Made by a program: the position numbers and the translations under genes. The notes under the pieces were generated by a model. That model saw nothing but the letters and a program-made list of their open reading frames with translations, had not been told where the DNA came from and did not search any database. A stretch of DNA of 64,000 nt from Nocardioides albertanoniae (GTDB taxonomy: Bacteria; Actinomycetota; Actinomycetes; Propionibacteriales; Nocardioidaceae): assembly GCF_006716315.1 (NCBI RefSeq), contig NZ_VFOV01000001.1, positions 850,501-914,500 of the forward strand, written 5' to 3'. Of the stretch, positions 24,013 through 35,843 are shown piece after piece (position 1 is the stretch's first letter; the number at the start of each line of letters is the position of its first letter).

Positions 24013-25130
24013 GCACGATCCGGGTGCGTGGCGCCGTCAGCGACGGCCGCGGTGGAACGGCCGTCCGGGAGCTCGGGCTACCGGACGACGTCAGCCGTCT
24101 GAAGATCGAGTCCTCGGCGGTGTGCGGGACCGACGTGACGCTCCACGCGGGCGGGCTCGAGAAGCCTGCCATCCTCGGGCACCACGTCATCGGCCGGGTC
24201 GACCATCTGACCGAGTCCGACGCCGAGTCTCTCGGCGTCGCGGTCGGCACCCGGGTCGCCGTGGAGGAGTACGTAGGCTGCGGTGAGTGTGCGGAGTGCC
24301 GTGCTGGCCGCTACCGGCTGTGCCCCTCGGTCGACCTGTGGACCGGCGGCGAGCGGGTCGGGATGATCCCCGCCACCCGCGCCTCGGGCCTGCACGGTGG
24401 CAACGCCGAATACCTGGAGCTGACCTCGCGGCACGTGCTGCACGCCCTGCCCGAGCACCTCAGTGTCGAGATGGCCGCGTGGACCCTTCCCCTGGCCAAC
24501 GCCGTCGACTGGACGCTGGAGGCAGGACAGGTGGGTCCCGGCAAGAACGTGGTCGTCATCGGGCCCGGCTACCACGGCATCTCGTGCGTGGCCGCTGCTC
24601 TGGCAGGTGGGGCGGAGTCCGTGACCGTCCTGGGTCGGCGGAGCAGCGCTGCCCGGCTCGACATGGCGGCACGGATGGGTGCGCACACCGAGCTGAGCGA
24701 CGATGGCGTCGTCGGGCGGGTGCTCGACAGGTCCGGTCCTGTCGACGCTGTCATCGACACCATCGGGTCACCGCAGACCTCGGCGGCGGCGGTTCAGCTT
24801 CTGAGCCGCTTCGGTGTGCTGGTGCTGGCCGGGTTGGCTGGCGGTGGCCCCACGCTCGACTCGACCGCGATCGTACGCAACATGCTGACCGTGCGAGGCG
24901 TCCGCGGACGATCCCCGGAGTCCGTCGCCCGAGCCATCGCGCTGCTTGATGCCGGCTCGACCCGGCTGGATGGCGTACCGACCTTTGCGGTTCCGCTCGA
25001 GGAGGTCGGCGACGCGTTGCACGCCATGGGCTCCGGGACCGGCCCCGCCACACCGCATGTCGTGATCGACCCCTGGCAGCTGCTCGCGGTCGACGAGAAC
25101 GATCGTTCATCTTTGGAGGCAACCCGATGA
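24009..25130 (+). CDS. zinc-dependent medium-chain alcohol dehydrogenase
   Basis: 373-aa MDR-superfamily dehydrogenase. The catalytic zinc Cys is in VCGTDVTLH and the structural zinc cluster is CGECAECRAGRYRLC. The cofactor-binding region is NVVVIGPGYHGISCVAAALAGG, where GPGYHG replaces the usual GxGxxG. The segment that normally reads GHE is here GHHVIG, so the Glu that follows the zinc ligand His is replaced by His, which may alter zinc coordination. It is coupled to the ABC ATPase by an ATGA overlap and to the next gene likewise. It probably oxidises the dihydrodiol or alcohol made by the oxygenase (inference). Confidence 0.88.
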   Translation: MSTIRVRGAVSDGRGGTAVRELGLPDDVSRLKIESSAVCGTDVTLHAGGLEKPAILGHHVIGRVDHLTESDAESLGVAVGTRVAVEEYVGCGECAECRAGRYRLCPSVDLWTGGERVGMIPATRASGLHGGNAEYLELTSRHVLHALPEHLSVEMAAWTLPLANAVDWTLEAGQVGPGKNVVVIGPGYHGISCVAAALAGGAESVTVLGRRSSAARLDMAARMGAHTELSDDGVVGRVLDRSGPVDAVIDTIGSPQTSAAAVQLLSRFGVLVLAGLAGGGPTLDSTAIVRNMLTVRGVRGRSPESVARAIALLDAGSTRLDGVPTFAVPLEEVGDALHAMGSGTGPATPHVVIDPWQLLAVDENDRSSLEATR

Positions 25131-25630
25131 ATCCACTTCGCCGTTCCTACGAAGCACGTGTGCTGATGGTCCCGCTGGGCGCCGGCAACGCGGCGCTCGC
25201 CGATCAGCTCGTCGGCCTCGGGGTCGACGGCGTACGCGTGTTGACCGGGGCTGACCTGGTCGACGCGACGACGAAGCCGCTCGGGGAGAGCGCCTGGGAG
25301 CCGCCGTCACCGGCGAGCACCGGCCAGGTCACCGAGGCGGCCGACATGGTGGTCCTGGTGGCCACCGACCTCGCCGACGCGCCGGTCGACACCGTGCGCG
25401 AGGTCTGCGAGGCGGCAAGGGCCGGTGGTGACCTGATCGCCGCGGTGCTGGTGGCGCCTCAGAACTGGGATACACCCGCGGGCGCCGCGGCCATGGTCAC
25501 CCTCCGCCAGGAGGTCGACATGCTGGTCACCGTACGCGGCCCGAAGCTGCTGGCGGCGCTGCTCGACGTGCTGCGGGGCGGTCCCCGTGCCGAGATCGAC
25601 CCGCAGCTGGTGGCAGAGGTGGCGCGATGA
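25127..25630 (+). CDS. unrecognised 167-aa Rossmann-like protein of the oxygenase island, faint FtsZ-like pattern
   Basis: I do not recognise a family. The sequence alternates beta strands and helices: VLMVPLGAGNAALADQLVGL (near 12-31), DMVVLVATDLADAPVDTV (near 73-90), LIAAVLVAPQNW, then LRQEVDMLVTVRGPKLLAAL. The order and spacing recall FtsZ (glycine-rich N-terminal loop, ADMVFV strand, ALREEVDTLIVIPNDRLL), but the tubulin signature GGGTGTG is absent and the protein is half as long. It could be a non-GTPase Rossmann domain, an accessory or stabilising factor for the oxygenase. ATGA overlaps on both sides show that it is translated with the dehydrogenase and the reductase. Confidence 0.7.
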   Translation: MNPLRRSYEARVLMVPLGAGNAALADQLVGLGVDGVRVLTGADLVDATTKPLGESAWEPPSPASTGQVTEAADMVVLVATDLADAPVDTVREVCEAARAGGDLIAAVLVAPQNWDTPAGAAAMVTLRQEVDMLVTVRGPKLLAALLDVLRGGPRAEIDPQLVAEVAR

Positions 25631-26583
25631 CCGGCGAGGAGCAGGACTTCTTCGAGGTCACGGTCCGCCAGGCTCGGCTCGAGGCCGACGGCGTGATCTC
25701 GTTGGAGCTGGTTCCGGACAGCGGGCTGCTCCCGGCGTACGAGCCGGGCTCCCACCTCGACATCGAGCTGCCCTCCGGCGTGGTGCGCCAATACAGCCTG
25801 TGCAGCCCGCCGGCCGATCTGAGCTTCTATCGGATCGCCGTTCTGCGTGAGCCCGAGGGACGTGGCGGTTCCGCGGAGATCCACGAGACGATGCTCGTCG
25901 GCAAGCGGCTACGGATCCGGGGGCCGCGCAACCACTTCCAGCTCGAGCCGTCACCCCGCTACCTGTTCATCGCCGGGGGCATCGGCATCACCCCGATGCT
26001 GGCGATGGTGATCCGGGCGGAGCGCGAGAAGTCGCCCTACGAGGTCGTCTACGTCGGCCGCCACCTGGAGTCGATGGCGTTCCGCGACAAGCTGGCCACC
26101 GGCCCGCACGTCAAGGTGCTGGTGAGCTCGGCAACCGGTCGCCCTGACCTGGACGAGCTCGTCGGCTCGGTCACCGACGACACCCTCGTCTATGCCTGCG
26201 GGCCGGACGCGATGCTCAAGGATCTGGAGGCGGCCTGCGAACGAGCCGGCCGTGCCGGCCAGCTGCGTACGGAGCGGTTCGCCTCGGACGGCGCGGCCGC
26301 GGCCGAGTCGGCGAGCGGGGGAGCATTCGAGGTGGAGCTGCGCAGGTCGGGCACGGTGCTCACCGTCGGAGCCGATCAGGGCCTGCTCGAGGTGATCGAA
26401 CCTCACTGCGACGTGATGACCTCGTGCGAGGACGGCTATTGCGGCACTTGCGAGACCGCTGTGCTCGAGGGCACGCCCGAGCATCACGACACGATCCTCA
26501 ACGAGAGGGAGCGGGAGGCCGGGAAGACGATGATGGTCTGCGTGGGCCGGTCCAAAGGCCCCCGTCTGGTGCTCGACCTCTGA
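25627..26583 (+). CDS. phthalate-dioxygenase-type reductase (FMN, NAD(P)H, plant-type [2Fe-2S])
   Basis: 318-aa class IA oxygenase reductase. The flavin domain has GSHLDIELPSGVVRQYSLCS (R-x-Y-S motif), the NAD(P)H domain has FIAGGIGITPML and YACGPDAML, and the C-terminal ferredoxin domain has Cys ligands in CEDGYCGTC with a fourth Cys in MMVCVGRSKG. It passes electrons to the Rieske oxygenase at 19905. The domain order flavin-NAD-ferredoxin is that of phthalate dioxygenase reductase and VanB. It is the last gene of the island; a 13-nt GACCCC/GGGGTC hairpin at its stop may end transcription. Confidence 0.92.
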   Translation: MTGEEQDFFEVTVRQARLEADGVISLELVPDSGLLPAYEPGSHLDIELPSGVVRQYSLCSPPADLSFYRIAVLREPEGRGGSAEIHETMLVGKRLRIRGPRNHFQLEPSPRYLFIAGGIGITPMLAMVIRAEREKSPYEVVYVGRHLESMAFRDKLATGPHVKVLVSSATGRPDLDELVGSVTDDTLVYACGPDAMLKDLEAACERAGRAGQLRTERFASDGAAAAESASGGAFEVELRRSGTVLTVGADQGLLEVIEPHCDVMTSCEDGYCGTCETAVLEGTPEHHDTILNEREREAGKTMMVCVGRSKGPRLVLDL

Positions 26584-26594
26584 CCCCTGGGGTC

Positions 26595-27386
26595 TCAGCC
26601 GGCGCTGAGCTGTGGCGCCGCCGCCAGGTCGGCCTCGATCGCCCGTGTCGTGACGAGCAGCTCTGGGAGGACGTCGTCGCGGAGCTGTTGCACGCTGGTG
26701 CGGGTGACGTGCACGGCGACGTTGACCGCCGCGACGGTGTGGCCGTCCGGGCCGCGCACGGGTGCCGCGAGCGAGCGCAGCGCCGGGTCGAGCTCTTGGT
26801 CGGTGATCGCATAGCCGTCCGCGCGAGCCCGAGCGACCAGGCGCGCCACCTCCGCGGGCGAGGTGCGGGTGTGGCCGGTGATCGGCTCGCCGTGCAGACC
26901 GTCGAGGAACCGCTGCAGGTCCTGCTCGCCCAGGTCGGCGAGCAGGACGCGACCGCTGGACATCGCGAAGGCAGGTAGCCGGGTGCCGACGGCGATGTTG
27001 ACCGTCATCATCCGTGAGGCCTTCACGCGATCGACGTAGACGACCGAGTCGCCGTCGAGGACCGTGAGCGAGCAGGTGTCGTGCACCCGCGCGGCGAGGG
27101 CGGCCAGGTGTGGGTGAGCGACCTCGGGGAGCCCCAGCCCGGCGAGGTAGAGGTCGCCGAGCTCCATCACCTTGGGGCGCAGCCAGTAGGTCGGGCCGTC
27201 GGTCGCGACGTATCCGAGCTTCTCGAGCGTCAGCAGCAACCTGCGGGCGGTCGCCCGGGTCGTGTCGGCCAGCCGTGCCACTTCCGCCAGGGATACCGGA
27301 TGGTCCGCGCGGCTCAGGATCCCGAGGACGTCGAGGCCGCGCAGCAGGGAGGTGACGGTCTCGCTGCTTGCCGGCGTCGAGGTCAT
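26595..27386 (-). CDS. IclR-family regulator at the far end of the oxygenase island
   Basis: 263 aa. The N-terminal winged helix reads TSLLRGLDVLGILSRADHP then LAEVARLADTTRATARRLLL. The C-terminal effector-binding domain contains VAHPHLAALAARVHDTCSL and VAAVNVAVHVTRTSVQQL. It is similar in type but clearly different in sequence from the IclR protein at 17746, so the island may answer to two effectors. It is convergent with the reductase gene. The ATG at 27386 has TAGAGT 6 nt upstream, which overlaps the stop codon of the degraded hipA. Confidence 0.88.
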   Translation of the reverse strand: MTSTPASSETVTSLLRGLDVLGILSRADHPVSLAEVARLADTTRATARRLLLTLEKLGYVATDGPTYWLRPKVMELGDLYLAGLGLPEVAHPHLAALAARVHDTCSLTVLDGDSVVYVDRVKASRMMTVNIAVGTRLPAFAMSSGRVLLADLGEQDLQRFLDGLHGEPITGHTRTSPAEVARLVARARADGYAITDQELDPALRSLAAPVRGPDGHTVAAVNVAVHVTRTSVQQLRDDVLPELLVTTRAIEADLAAAPQLSAG

Positions 27387-27395
27387 GCGTCGACT

Positions 27396-28280
27396 CTACT
27401 CAACGCCCGCGCCACGTCGTGGCGCCCGAGACAACGGCGCGAGGACGCAGCGATCGCCCGCCAGCAGGAGCGCGCGCCCGGGCAGGTCGTGATGCTCGAC
27501 GGTGGAGCCCAGCCCGAGCCGTAGGAACAGATCTCGTACGCGGCCGGGGTCGATGTCGTCTGCCGGGCGAAGTCCCAGCGCCTGCCGGATCGTCTCGGCA
27601 TGGATCCGTTGGCCGCCGAGCCGGTCCCACCGCTCGGCGACGAGGGCCGACTGCCCGCCGAAGGTGACCAGCTCGGTGCGGGTCGCGGGGATCCCGCGGG
27701 AGCGGGCGTGGTCGAGGTCCGCGATGCGTGCAGCGCCCTCCTCGGGCGTCGTGGGTCGCAGGATGTGGGTCGAGGGGTGCTCGTAGGTCGGCCAGAGCCA
27801 CTTGCCAGATGCCCGCCGCAGCGCGAACTTCCCGTGGTGACCGCCCAGCGAGAACCTCGGCCGCGCGCGCTGGTCGAGCCACGAGGTGGGCTGGTTGCGC
27901 AGCGCCGCGAGCCGGGTCGCGATCTCGTGCAGGGGAGCCTCGACGGGCTGCGGCGCGCGTCGCCACGGCAGGTCGGGGTCGGGGGAGAGCGAGATCGCTC
28001 CGGCGAGGTCGTCGCCGTAGGAGGCGAGCAGCGTCATCGGCTCGGTGTCGGGCAGGCCTCGCTCGCGCGCCCATCGGCGGCGTACGTCCTCCCGGGCGGG
28101 CAGCAGGTTGTCGAGCCATGCCCGGGCGGCTGCCGGGGTCACCGGCTGGCCGGAGCGGGGCAGCGAGAGGGAGATCGGGGTGGGGCCGGCGCTGTCGTCG
28201 TAGGCGAACGCGATCCGCGGCCCGGCGTGGCGGAAGATCCCGATACGGCGGCGGCCGGCGAAGGCGTACAGCTCCGCCAT
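27396..28280 (-). pseudogene. truncated HipA-like kinase toxin, catalytic core lost
   Basis: 294 residues against about 400 for HipA. The N-terminal half is recognisable: PISLSLPRSGQP, RFSLGGHHGKFALRR, PSTHILRP, and VAERWDRLGGQRIHAETIRQ. Where HipA has its catalytic DAHAKN loop, this protein reads GSTVEHHDLPGRALLLAGD, then LAPLSRAPRRG, and stops 10 bp before the next gene. The magnesium-binding DFD region and the C-terminal helices are missing. It is therefore probably inactive as a Ser/Thr kinase toxin. It is translationally coupled to the antitoxin gene (overlap at 28280). A natural short variant cannot be excluded. Confidence 0.65.
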
Positions 28281-28561
28281 CAGCCGGTGCAGTGCGCGAG
28301 CACGGCGTCGAGGTCGACGTCCTCCAGGTGCGGGGCGATGGCGGTGAGCTGGGCGGGCGCGAGGTAGACGTCGAGCACCTCCAGCAGCGCGAGCGCCTTG
28401 CCGAGCTCGGCGCGCGGATGGCCCGCCTCGACGTCGACGACGAAGCGCCGGCCGACGCCGGCGCTCTGCGCGAGATCGCCCTGGGTCAGGCCGGCACGTT
28501 GCCTGGCGGAGCGTACGGCGGCGCCGAAGGCGGCCGGGGAGGTCAGGTAGGGCGACGGCAC
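28280..28561 (-). CDS. HipB-like XRE antitoxin/regulator
   Basis: 93-aa helix-turn-helix protein: [20 protein letters not shown], then [20 protein letters not shown], the usual HipB signature. The GTG at 28561 is used as start ([13 protein letters not shown]) because a perfect 24-bp palindrome lies immediately upstream and longer starts would translate through it. It probably represses its own promoter and may still be functional although its partner toxin looks dead. Confidence 0.75.
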   Translation of the reverse strand: MPSPYLTSPAAFGAAVRSARQRAGLTQGDLAQSAGVGRRFVVDVEAGHPRAELGKALALLEVLDVYLAPAQLTAIAPHLEDVDLDAVLAHCTG

Positions 28562-28577
28562 GGTGAACAGTCTATCG

Positions 28578-28601
28578 CGGTGTTCCCGTACGGGAACACC
28601 G
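28578..28601. promoter_or_regulatory. perfect 24-bp palindrome upstream of hipB, candidate autoregulatory operator
   Basis: CGGTGTTCCCGT is followed directly by its exact reverse complement. It is 17 bp from the hipB start codon and 52 bp from the UDP-glucose dehydrogenase start, so it could affect both. Confidence 0.65.
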
Positions 28602-28652
28602 TCGGGCGATGGTGCTGTCACCGCGCTCAAACCGCTGCTTACAGTGCCGAAC

Positions 28653-29819
28653 ATGAAGATCACCGTTGTCGGCGTGGGCTACGTCGGGATGTCGCTCGCG
28701 GTCCTGCTCGCCCAGAAGCACGAGGTCGTCGTCCTCGACATCTCCCAGGAGCGCGTCGACCTGGTCAACAACGCCACGAGCCCGATCGAGGATGCCGACA
28801 TCGCCGCCTTCCTGGCGACCAAGGACCTCGGCCTGCGCGCCACCCTCGACAAGGAGGACGCCTACGCCGGCGCCACCTACGTCATCGTCGCGACGCCGAC
28901 CAACTACGACGAGGCCTCGAACTACTTCGACACCTCCAGCGTCGACGGTGTGATCGCCGACGCCACGAGCCATGCGCCGGACGCGACGGTCGTGGTGAAG
29001 TCGACCATCCCGGTCGGATACATCACCGCCAAGCGCGAGGAGCACCCCGAGACGACGCTCATCTTCAGCCCCGAGTTCCTGCGCGAGGGCCGGGCGCTCC
29101 ACGACAACCTGCACCCCTCCCGCATCGTCGTCGGCGACGACTCTCCGGCAGCGAAGGGCTTTGCCGAGCTGCTGCTCGAGGGCTCTCTGGAGTCCAACGT
29201 GCCGGTGCTGATGACCGGGGCCACCGAGGCCGAGGCGATCAAGCTGTTCGCCAACACCTACCTCGCGCTGCGGGTCGCCTACTTCAACGAGCTCGACACC
29301 TACGCCGCGACCCACGGCCTCAACACCACCCAGATCATCGAGGGCGTCGGGCTCGACAGCCGGATCGGCACCCACTACAACAATCCGAGCTTCGGCTACG
29401 GCGGCTACTGCCTGCCCAAGGACACTCGGCAGCTGCAGGCCAACTACCAAGACGTGCCGCAGAACCTCATCTCGGCGATCGTCGAGGCCAACACCACGCG
29501 CAAGGACTTCGTCGCCACCGACATCCTGCGCCGCGAGCCCAAGGTGGTCGGCGTCTACCGCCTGATCATGAAGTCGGGGTCCGACAACTTCCGTGAGTCG
29601 TCGATCCAGGGTGTGATGAAGCGGATCAAGGCCAAGGGCGTCGAGGTGGTCATCTACGAGCCCGAGCTCGACGAGGCGACCTTCTTCAACTCCGAGATCA
29701 TCAACGACCTCGAGGAGTTCAAGAAGCGCGCCGACGTGATCATCGCCAACCGGCGCACCGACGTGCTCGCCGACGTCGCCGACAAGGTCTACACCCGCGA
29801 CATCTACGGGCGAGACTGA
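28653..29819 (+). CDS. UDP-glucose 6-dehydrogenase
   Basis: 388-aa nucleotide-sugar dehydrogenase giving UDP-glucuronate for envelope polysaccharides. The NAD-binding motif is [17 protein letters not shown] (4-20), the middle domain has [20 protein letters not shown], and the catalytic Cys253 is in [11 protein letters not shown]. Length and motifs fit the short bacterial Ugd type; GDP-mannose dehydrogenase is less likely. The ATG at 28653 has TACAGT 7 nt upstream, so it is probably leaderless. It opens a run of nucleotide-sugar genes. Confidence 0.9.
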   Translation: MKITVVGVGYVGMSLAVLLAQKHEVVVLDISQERVDLVNNATSPIEDADIAAFLATKDLGLRATLDKEDAYAGATYVIVATPTNYDEASNYFDTSSVDGVIADATSHAPDATVVVKSTIPVGYITAKREEHPETTLIFSPEFLREGRALHDNLHPSRIVVGDDSPAAKGFAELLLEGSLESNVPVLMTGATEAEAIKLFANTYLALRVAYFNELDTYAATHGLNTTQIIEGVGLDSRIGTHYNNPSFGYGGYCLPKDTRQLQANYQDVPQNLISAIVEANTTRKDFVATDILRREPKVVGVYRLIMKSGSDNFRESSIQGVMKRIKAKGVEVVIYEPELDEATFFNSEIINDLEEFKKRADVIIANRRTDVLADVADKVYTRDIYGRD

Positions 29820-29948
29820 CCCGCGACGTACGCCCGTGGGCGACCAGCGGGTCGCAGGCCGATGAACTTCGGCCCGCAGCCGAGAGTGCGCTGATGCGTA
29901 CAGTTATGGTCGCGTCTTCTGTTCAGCGTCTAGGAATGAGGCAACATC

Positions 29949-30320
29949 ATGGGTGACTCCGAGACCCGCCCCTGGGGTTCGTGGCACGTCATCGACATCG
30001 GTCCGGGCTACAAGGTCAAGCGGATCGAGGTGCTGCCGGGCAGCCGCCTCTCCTACCAGACCCACGACCACCGCTCCGAGCACTGGGTGGTCATCTACGG
30101 CAAGGCGACCTGCGTCATCGACGGCGTCACCACCGTCGCCGGCCCAGGTGAGTCGGTCGACGTCGCCGTCGGCCAGGCCCACCGCATCTGCAACGAGACC
30201 GACGAGCCGCTCTCCATCATCGAGGTGCAGCGCGGCGGCTACACCGGCGAGGACGACATCGTCCGGCTCGAGGACGACTTCGGTCGCGCTGAGCAGAAGG
30301 CGGCCACGGCAGAGGCGTGA
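29949..30320 (+). CDS. cupin protein, mannose-6-phosphate isomerase type II (C-terminal domain) family
   Basis: 123-aa single cupin domain equal to the isomerase part of bifunctional ManC/AlgA: PWGSWHVIDIGPGYKVKRIE, then metal-binding HDHRSEHWVVIYGKA and the second cupin motif VGQAHRICNETDEPL. Alone it may be a phosphomannose isomerase or an epimerase-like accessory to the nucleotide-sugar genes around it. It has a normal Shine-Dalgarno sequence (gaggcaacatc before ATG). It is convergent with rmlA 7 bp away. Confidence 0.85.
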   Translation: MGDSETRPWGSWHVIDIGPGYKVKRIEVLPGSRLSYQTHDHRSEHWVVIYGKATCVIDGVTTVAGPGESVDVAVGQAHRICNETDEPLSIIEVQRGGYTGEDDIVRLEDDFGRAEQKAATAEA

Positions 30321-30327
30321 GCGAGCC

Positions 30328-33678
<3,351 letters not shown>

Positions 33679-33680
33679 GC

Positions 33681-33745
33681 GCCGAGTCGGCTCGTTCTGA
33701 CCGATATCCGCGTCGAGTCGGCTCGTTAGAACGAGCCGACTCGAC
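33681..33745. repeat. GAGTCGGCTCGT palindromic repeat between convergent genes
   Basis: A copy of GAGTCGGCTCGTTCTGACC (33684-33702) precedes a 16-bp exact stem (33712-33727 with 33730-33745) with a 2-base spacer. Arms and layout are the same as at 12104-12168. It separates the rhamnose fusion gene from the TSUP transporter. Confidence 0.8.
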
Positions 33746-33748
33746 GGG

Positions 33749-34684
33749 TCATTTGTTCGTACGGTCGGGGAGGCGCCAGGCTGCGGCGTTGTTGTCGAAC
33801 GCGGGCAGGCCACGGGTCTGGCGCAGGAAGCCCCAGGCCAGCGGGCCGAGGAGGAGCATCGCGCCGCCGAGGAGGAGCAGCAGGTCGCCGTCGGCGCCGA
33901 GCATCTTGGCGCCCGAGAGGGTCAGCATGATGACGATGCCGCGGCGGATGACCGACTGGGAGACCCAGCGCGCCATCCGGGAGCCGAGGAAGGTGCCGGG
34001 GGTGCCGCCGAGGATGAGCGGGATCAGCACCGCCCACTCGACGCCGTGGTTGAGCACCTGCCCGATCGCGGCAGCGAGCACCAGCGGCACCGCCTGCACC
34101 AGGTCGGTGCCGACCAGCTTGACCGCCGACAGCGTCGGGTAGACCAGCAGCAGCGCGATCATGATGACCGACCCGGAGCCGACCGAGGTGACGCCCACCA
34201 GCAGGCCGCCGACGGCGCCGATGAAGATGGTGAGCAGCGGCTTCAGGTCAGGTGCGTCCTGGGGAGCCTCGTTGCCCTGGGTGACCAGCCGCAGCTGGAG
34301 ATACATGCGGAACATGTAGGACGCGGCCGCGAACAGCAGCGCGCCGCCGAGGATCAGCTTGAGGAAGTGGTCGGTGTCGCCGGGCGCGAGCCGATGGACG
34401 AACGTGCCGAGGAAGGCACACGGCACCGATCCGATGATCAGGTAGGTCGCCAGCCGGAGGTTGGGGGAGCCGTGGCGCCAGTGCACCGCTGCGCCGACCG
34501 ACTTGTTCACCGAGGCGGCGACCAGGTCGTTGGCCACCGCGGTCGTCGGTGGCACGCCGAGGAAGATCAGCGCGGGAGTCATCAGCGCGCCGCCGCCCAT
34601 ACCGGTCAGGCCGACAACGATGCCGATCCCGAAGCTGACCACGAGCACGCCGAGCGCGTCTTGGGTGAGGAGGTCGCCGAACAC
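33749..34684 (-). CDS. TSUP-family (TauE/SafE) membrane transporter
   Basis: 311-aa membrane protein with about eight hydrophobic segments and the duplicated family motif (GIVVGLTGMGGGALMTPALI near the N-terminus, GLLVGVTSVGSGSVIMIALL in the second half). TSUP proteins move small organic or sulfur oxyanions such as sulfite or sulfoacetate. The GTG 34684 start is preferred; a longer form from 34714 would add a Cys-rich tail that overlaps the divergent promoter. There is no operon partner. Confidence 0.85.
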   Translation of the reverse strand: MFGDLLTQDALGVLVVSFGIGIVVGLTGMGGGALMTPALIFLGVPPTTAVANDLVAASVNKSVGAAVHWRHGSPNLRLATYLIIGSVPCAFLGTFVHRLAPGDTDHFLKLILGGALLFAAASYMFRMYLQLRLVTQGNEAPQDAPDLKPLLTIFIGAVGGLLVGVTSVGSGSVIMIALLLVYPTLSAVKLVGTDLVQAVPLVLAAAIGQVLNHGVEWAVLIPLILGGTPGTFLGSRMARWVSQSVIRRGIVIMLTLSGAKMLGADGDLLLLLGGAMLLLGPLAWGFLRQTRGLPAFDNNAAAWRLPDRTNK

Positions 34685-34712
34685 GATGCAACTCTCACAT
34701 AGTCTCCACACC

Positions 34713-35669
34713 ATGCCCGCACCTGTTCCCTTCGTCGAGATCGTCCGCTCCGGCTTCGTCGAGGGGCACCATCACGGATCGGTGGTCTCGTTGAGCCCCG
34801 ACGGCACGGTCGGATGGTCTCTCGGCGACATCGAGGCGGCGATCCTGCCGCGCTCGGCGACCAAGCCGGTCCAGGCTCTCGCGATGGTGAGCCTCGGCCT
34901 CGATCTCCCCGCTGACCTGCTCGCTCTCGCCTGCGCCTCCCACTCCGGTGAGGCCTTCCACCAAGAGGGCGTACGCCGCCTCCTCTCGATCGCCGGGCTC
35001 GATGAGTCCGCGCTGGGCAATATCGTGGACCACCCGTTCGGCGTCGGGGCGCGTGAGGAGGCGCTGCGTCGCGGGCAGCCGAAGACCCGACTGGCGATGA
35101 ACTGCTCCGGCAAGCACGCCGCGATGCTGGCGACCTGCGTCGCCGCCGGCTGGCCGCTCGAGGGCTATCTCGACCCCGCGCACCCGCTGCAGCAGAGCAT
35201 CCAGGAGACCTTCGAGGCGTACACCGGCGAGGCTGCGTACGTCACCGTCGACGGCTGCGGTGCGCCGGCTCTGTCCACGTCGCTGACCGGCCTGGCCCGG
35301 GCCTTCGCGTCGATCGCCTCGGCGGTCGACGGCCCGGCCGCGAAGGTCGCCGCGGCGATGCGTACGCACCCGGAGCATGTCTCGGGCACGACCCGTGACG
35401 AGCTCGCACTGCATCGGGCCGTACCCGGTCTGATCGGCAAGCTCGGTGCCGAGGCGGTCTACGCCGTCGCGCTTCCCGACGGCCGGGCCTGGGCGCTGAA
35501 GACCGACGACGGTGGCGACCGGGCGCGCCCGGTCGTGATGGCGGCCGCGCTGTTGCGCGACGGCGTCGGTGACCTGGACGGCGTCGACGCCGAGGCGCTG
35601 CGAGCGACGGGTGACGCGGCGATCCTCGGCGGCGGGCATCGGGTGGGGGAGCTGCGCGCACTGCTGTGA
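34713..35669 (+). CDS. asparaginase (L-asparaginase II, pfam06089 type)
   Basis: 318-aa protein of the Rhizobium-type asparaginase family, which is unrelated in fold to E. coli AnsB. Family segments are PRSATKPVQALAMV, CASHSGEAFHQEGVRRLL, NCSGKHAAMLATC, and VDGCGAPALSTSLTGLA. It hydrolyses L-asparagine to aspartate and ammonia. The ATG at 34713 has TAGTCT 7 nt upstream, so it is probably leaderless. The preceding gene is divergent. It is a single-gene unit. Confidence 0.88.
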   Translation: MPAPVPFVEIVRSGFVEGHHHGSVVSLSPDGTVGWSLGDIEAAILPRSATKPVQALAMVSLGLDLPADLLALACASHSGEAFHQEGVRRLLSIAGLDESALGNIVDHPFGVGAREEALRRGQPKTRLAMNCSGKHAAMLATCVAAGWPLEGYLDPAHPLQQSIQETFEAYTGEAAYVTVDGCGAPALSTSLTGLARAFASIASAVDGPAAKVAAAMRTHPEHVSGTTRDELALHRAVPGLIGKLGAEAVYAVALPDGRAWALKTDDGGDRARPVVMAAALLRDGVGDLDGVDAEALRATGDAAILGGGHRVGELRALL

Positions 35670-35819
35670 TCGCCGGAGTGTTTCGGGGCGGTTGCCGAAG
35701 ATTGCTAGCGGGTTGCTAGCAAGCGCCGACGGAGTGCGGGGCGGGGCATTTCCGCCTGTTGACCCTGCAACTACCGGGGTGATCCGTGTCACTTGAGCCC
35801 GTTCAGGGTTGAGTTTGCT

Positions 35820-35835
35820 AGCATTTGTTAGCACA
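35820..35835. promoter_or_regulatory. GCTAGC-type dyad before the XRE gene, candidate operator
   Basis: GCTAGCATTTGTTAGC (near 35817-35832) is an imperfect dyad shortly before the regulator gene. Related TTGCTAGC copies occur as a direct pair at about 35702-35721. These are good candidates for autoregulation by the XRE protein. Confidence 0.5.
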
Positions 35836-35843
35836 CTGGAGAC

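Noticed and set aside
26582-26594. GACCCCTGGGGTC as an operator
   Set aside because: A 6-bp stem at a stop codon between convergent genes is better read as a weak terminator, and too short to claim as a feature.
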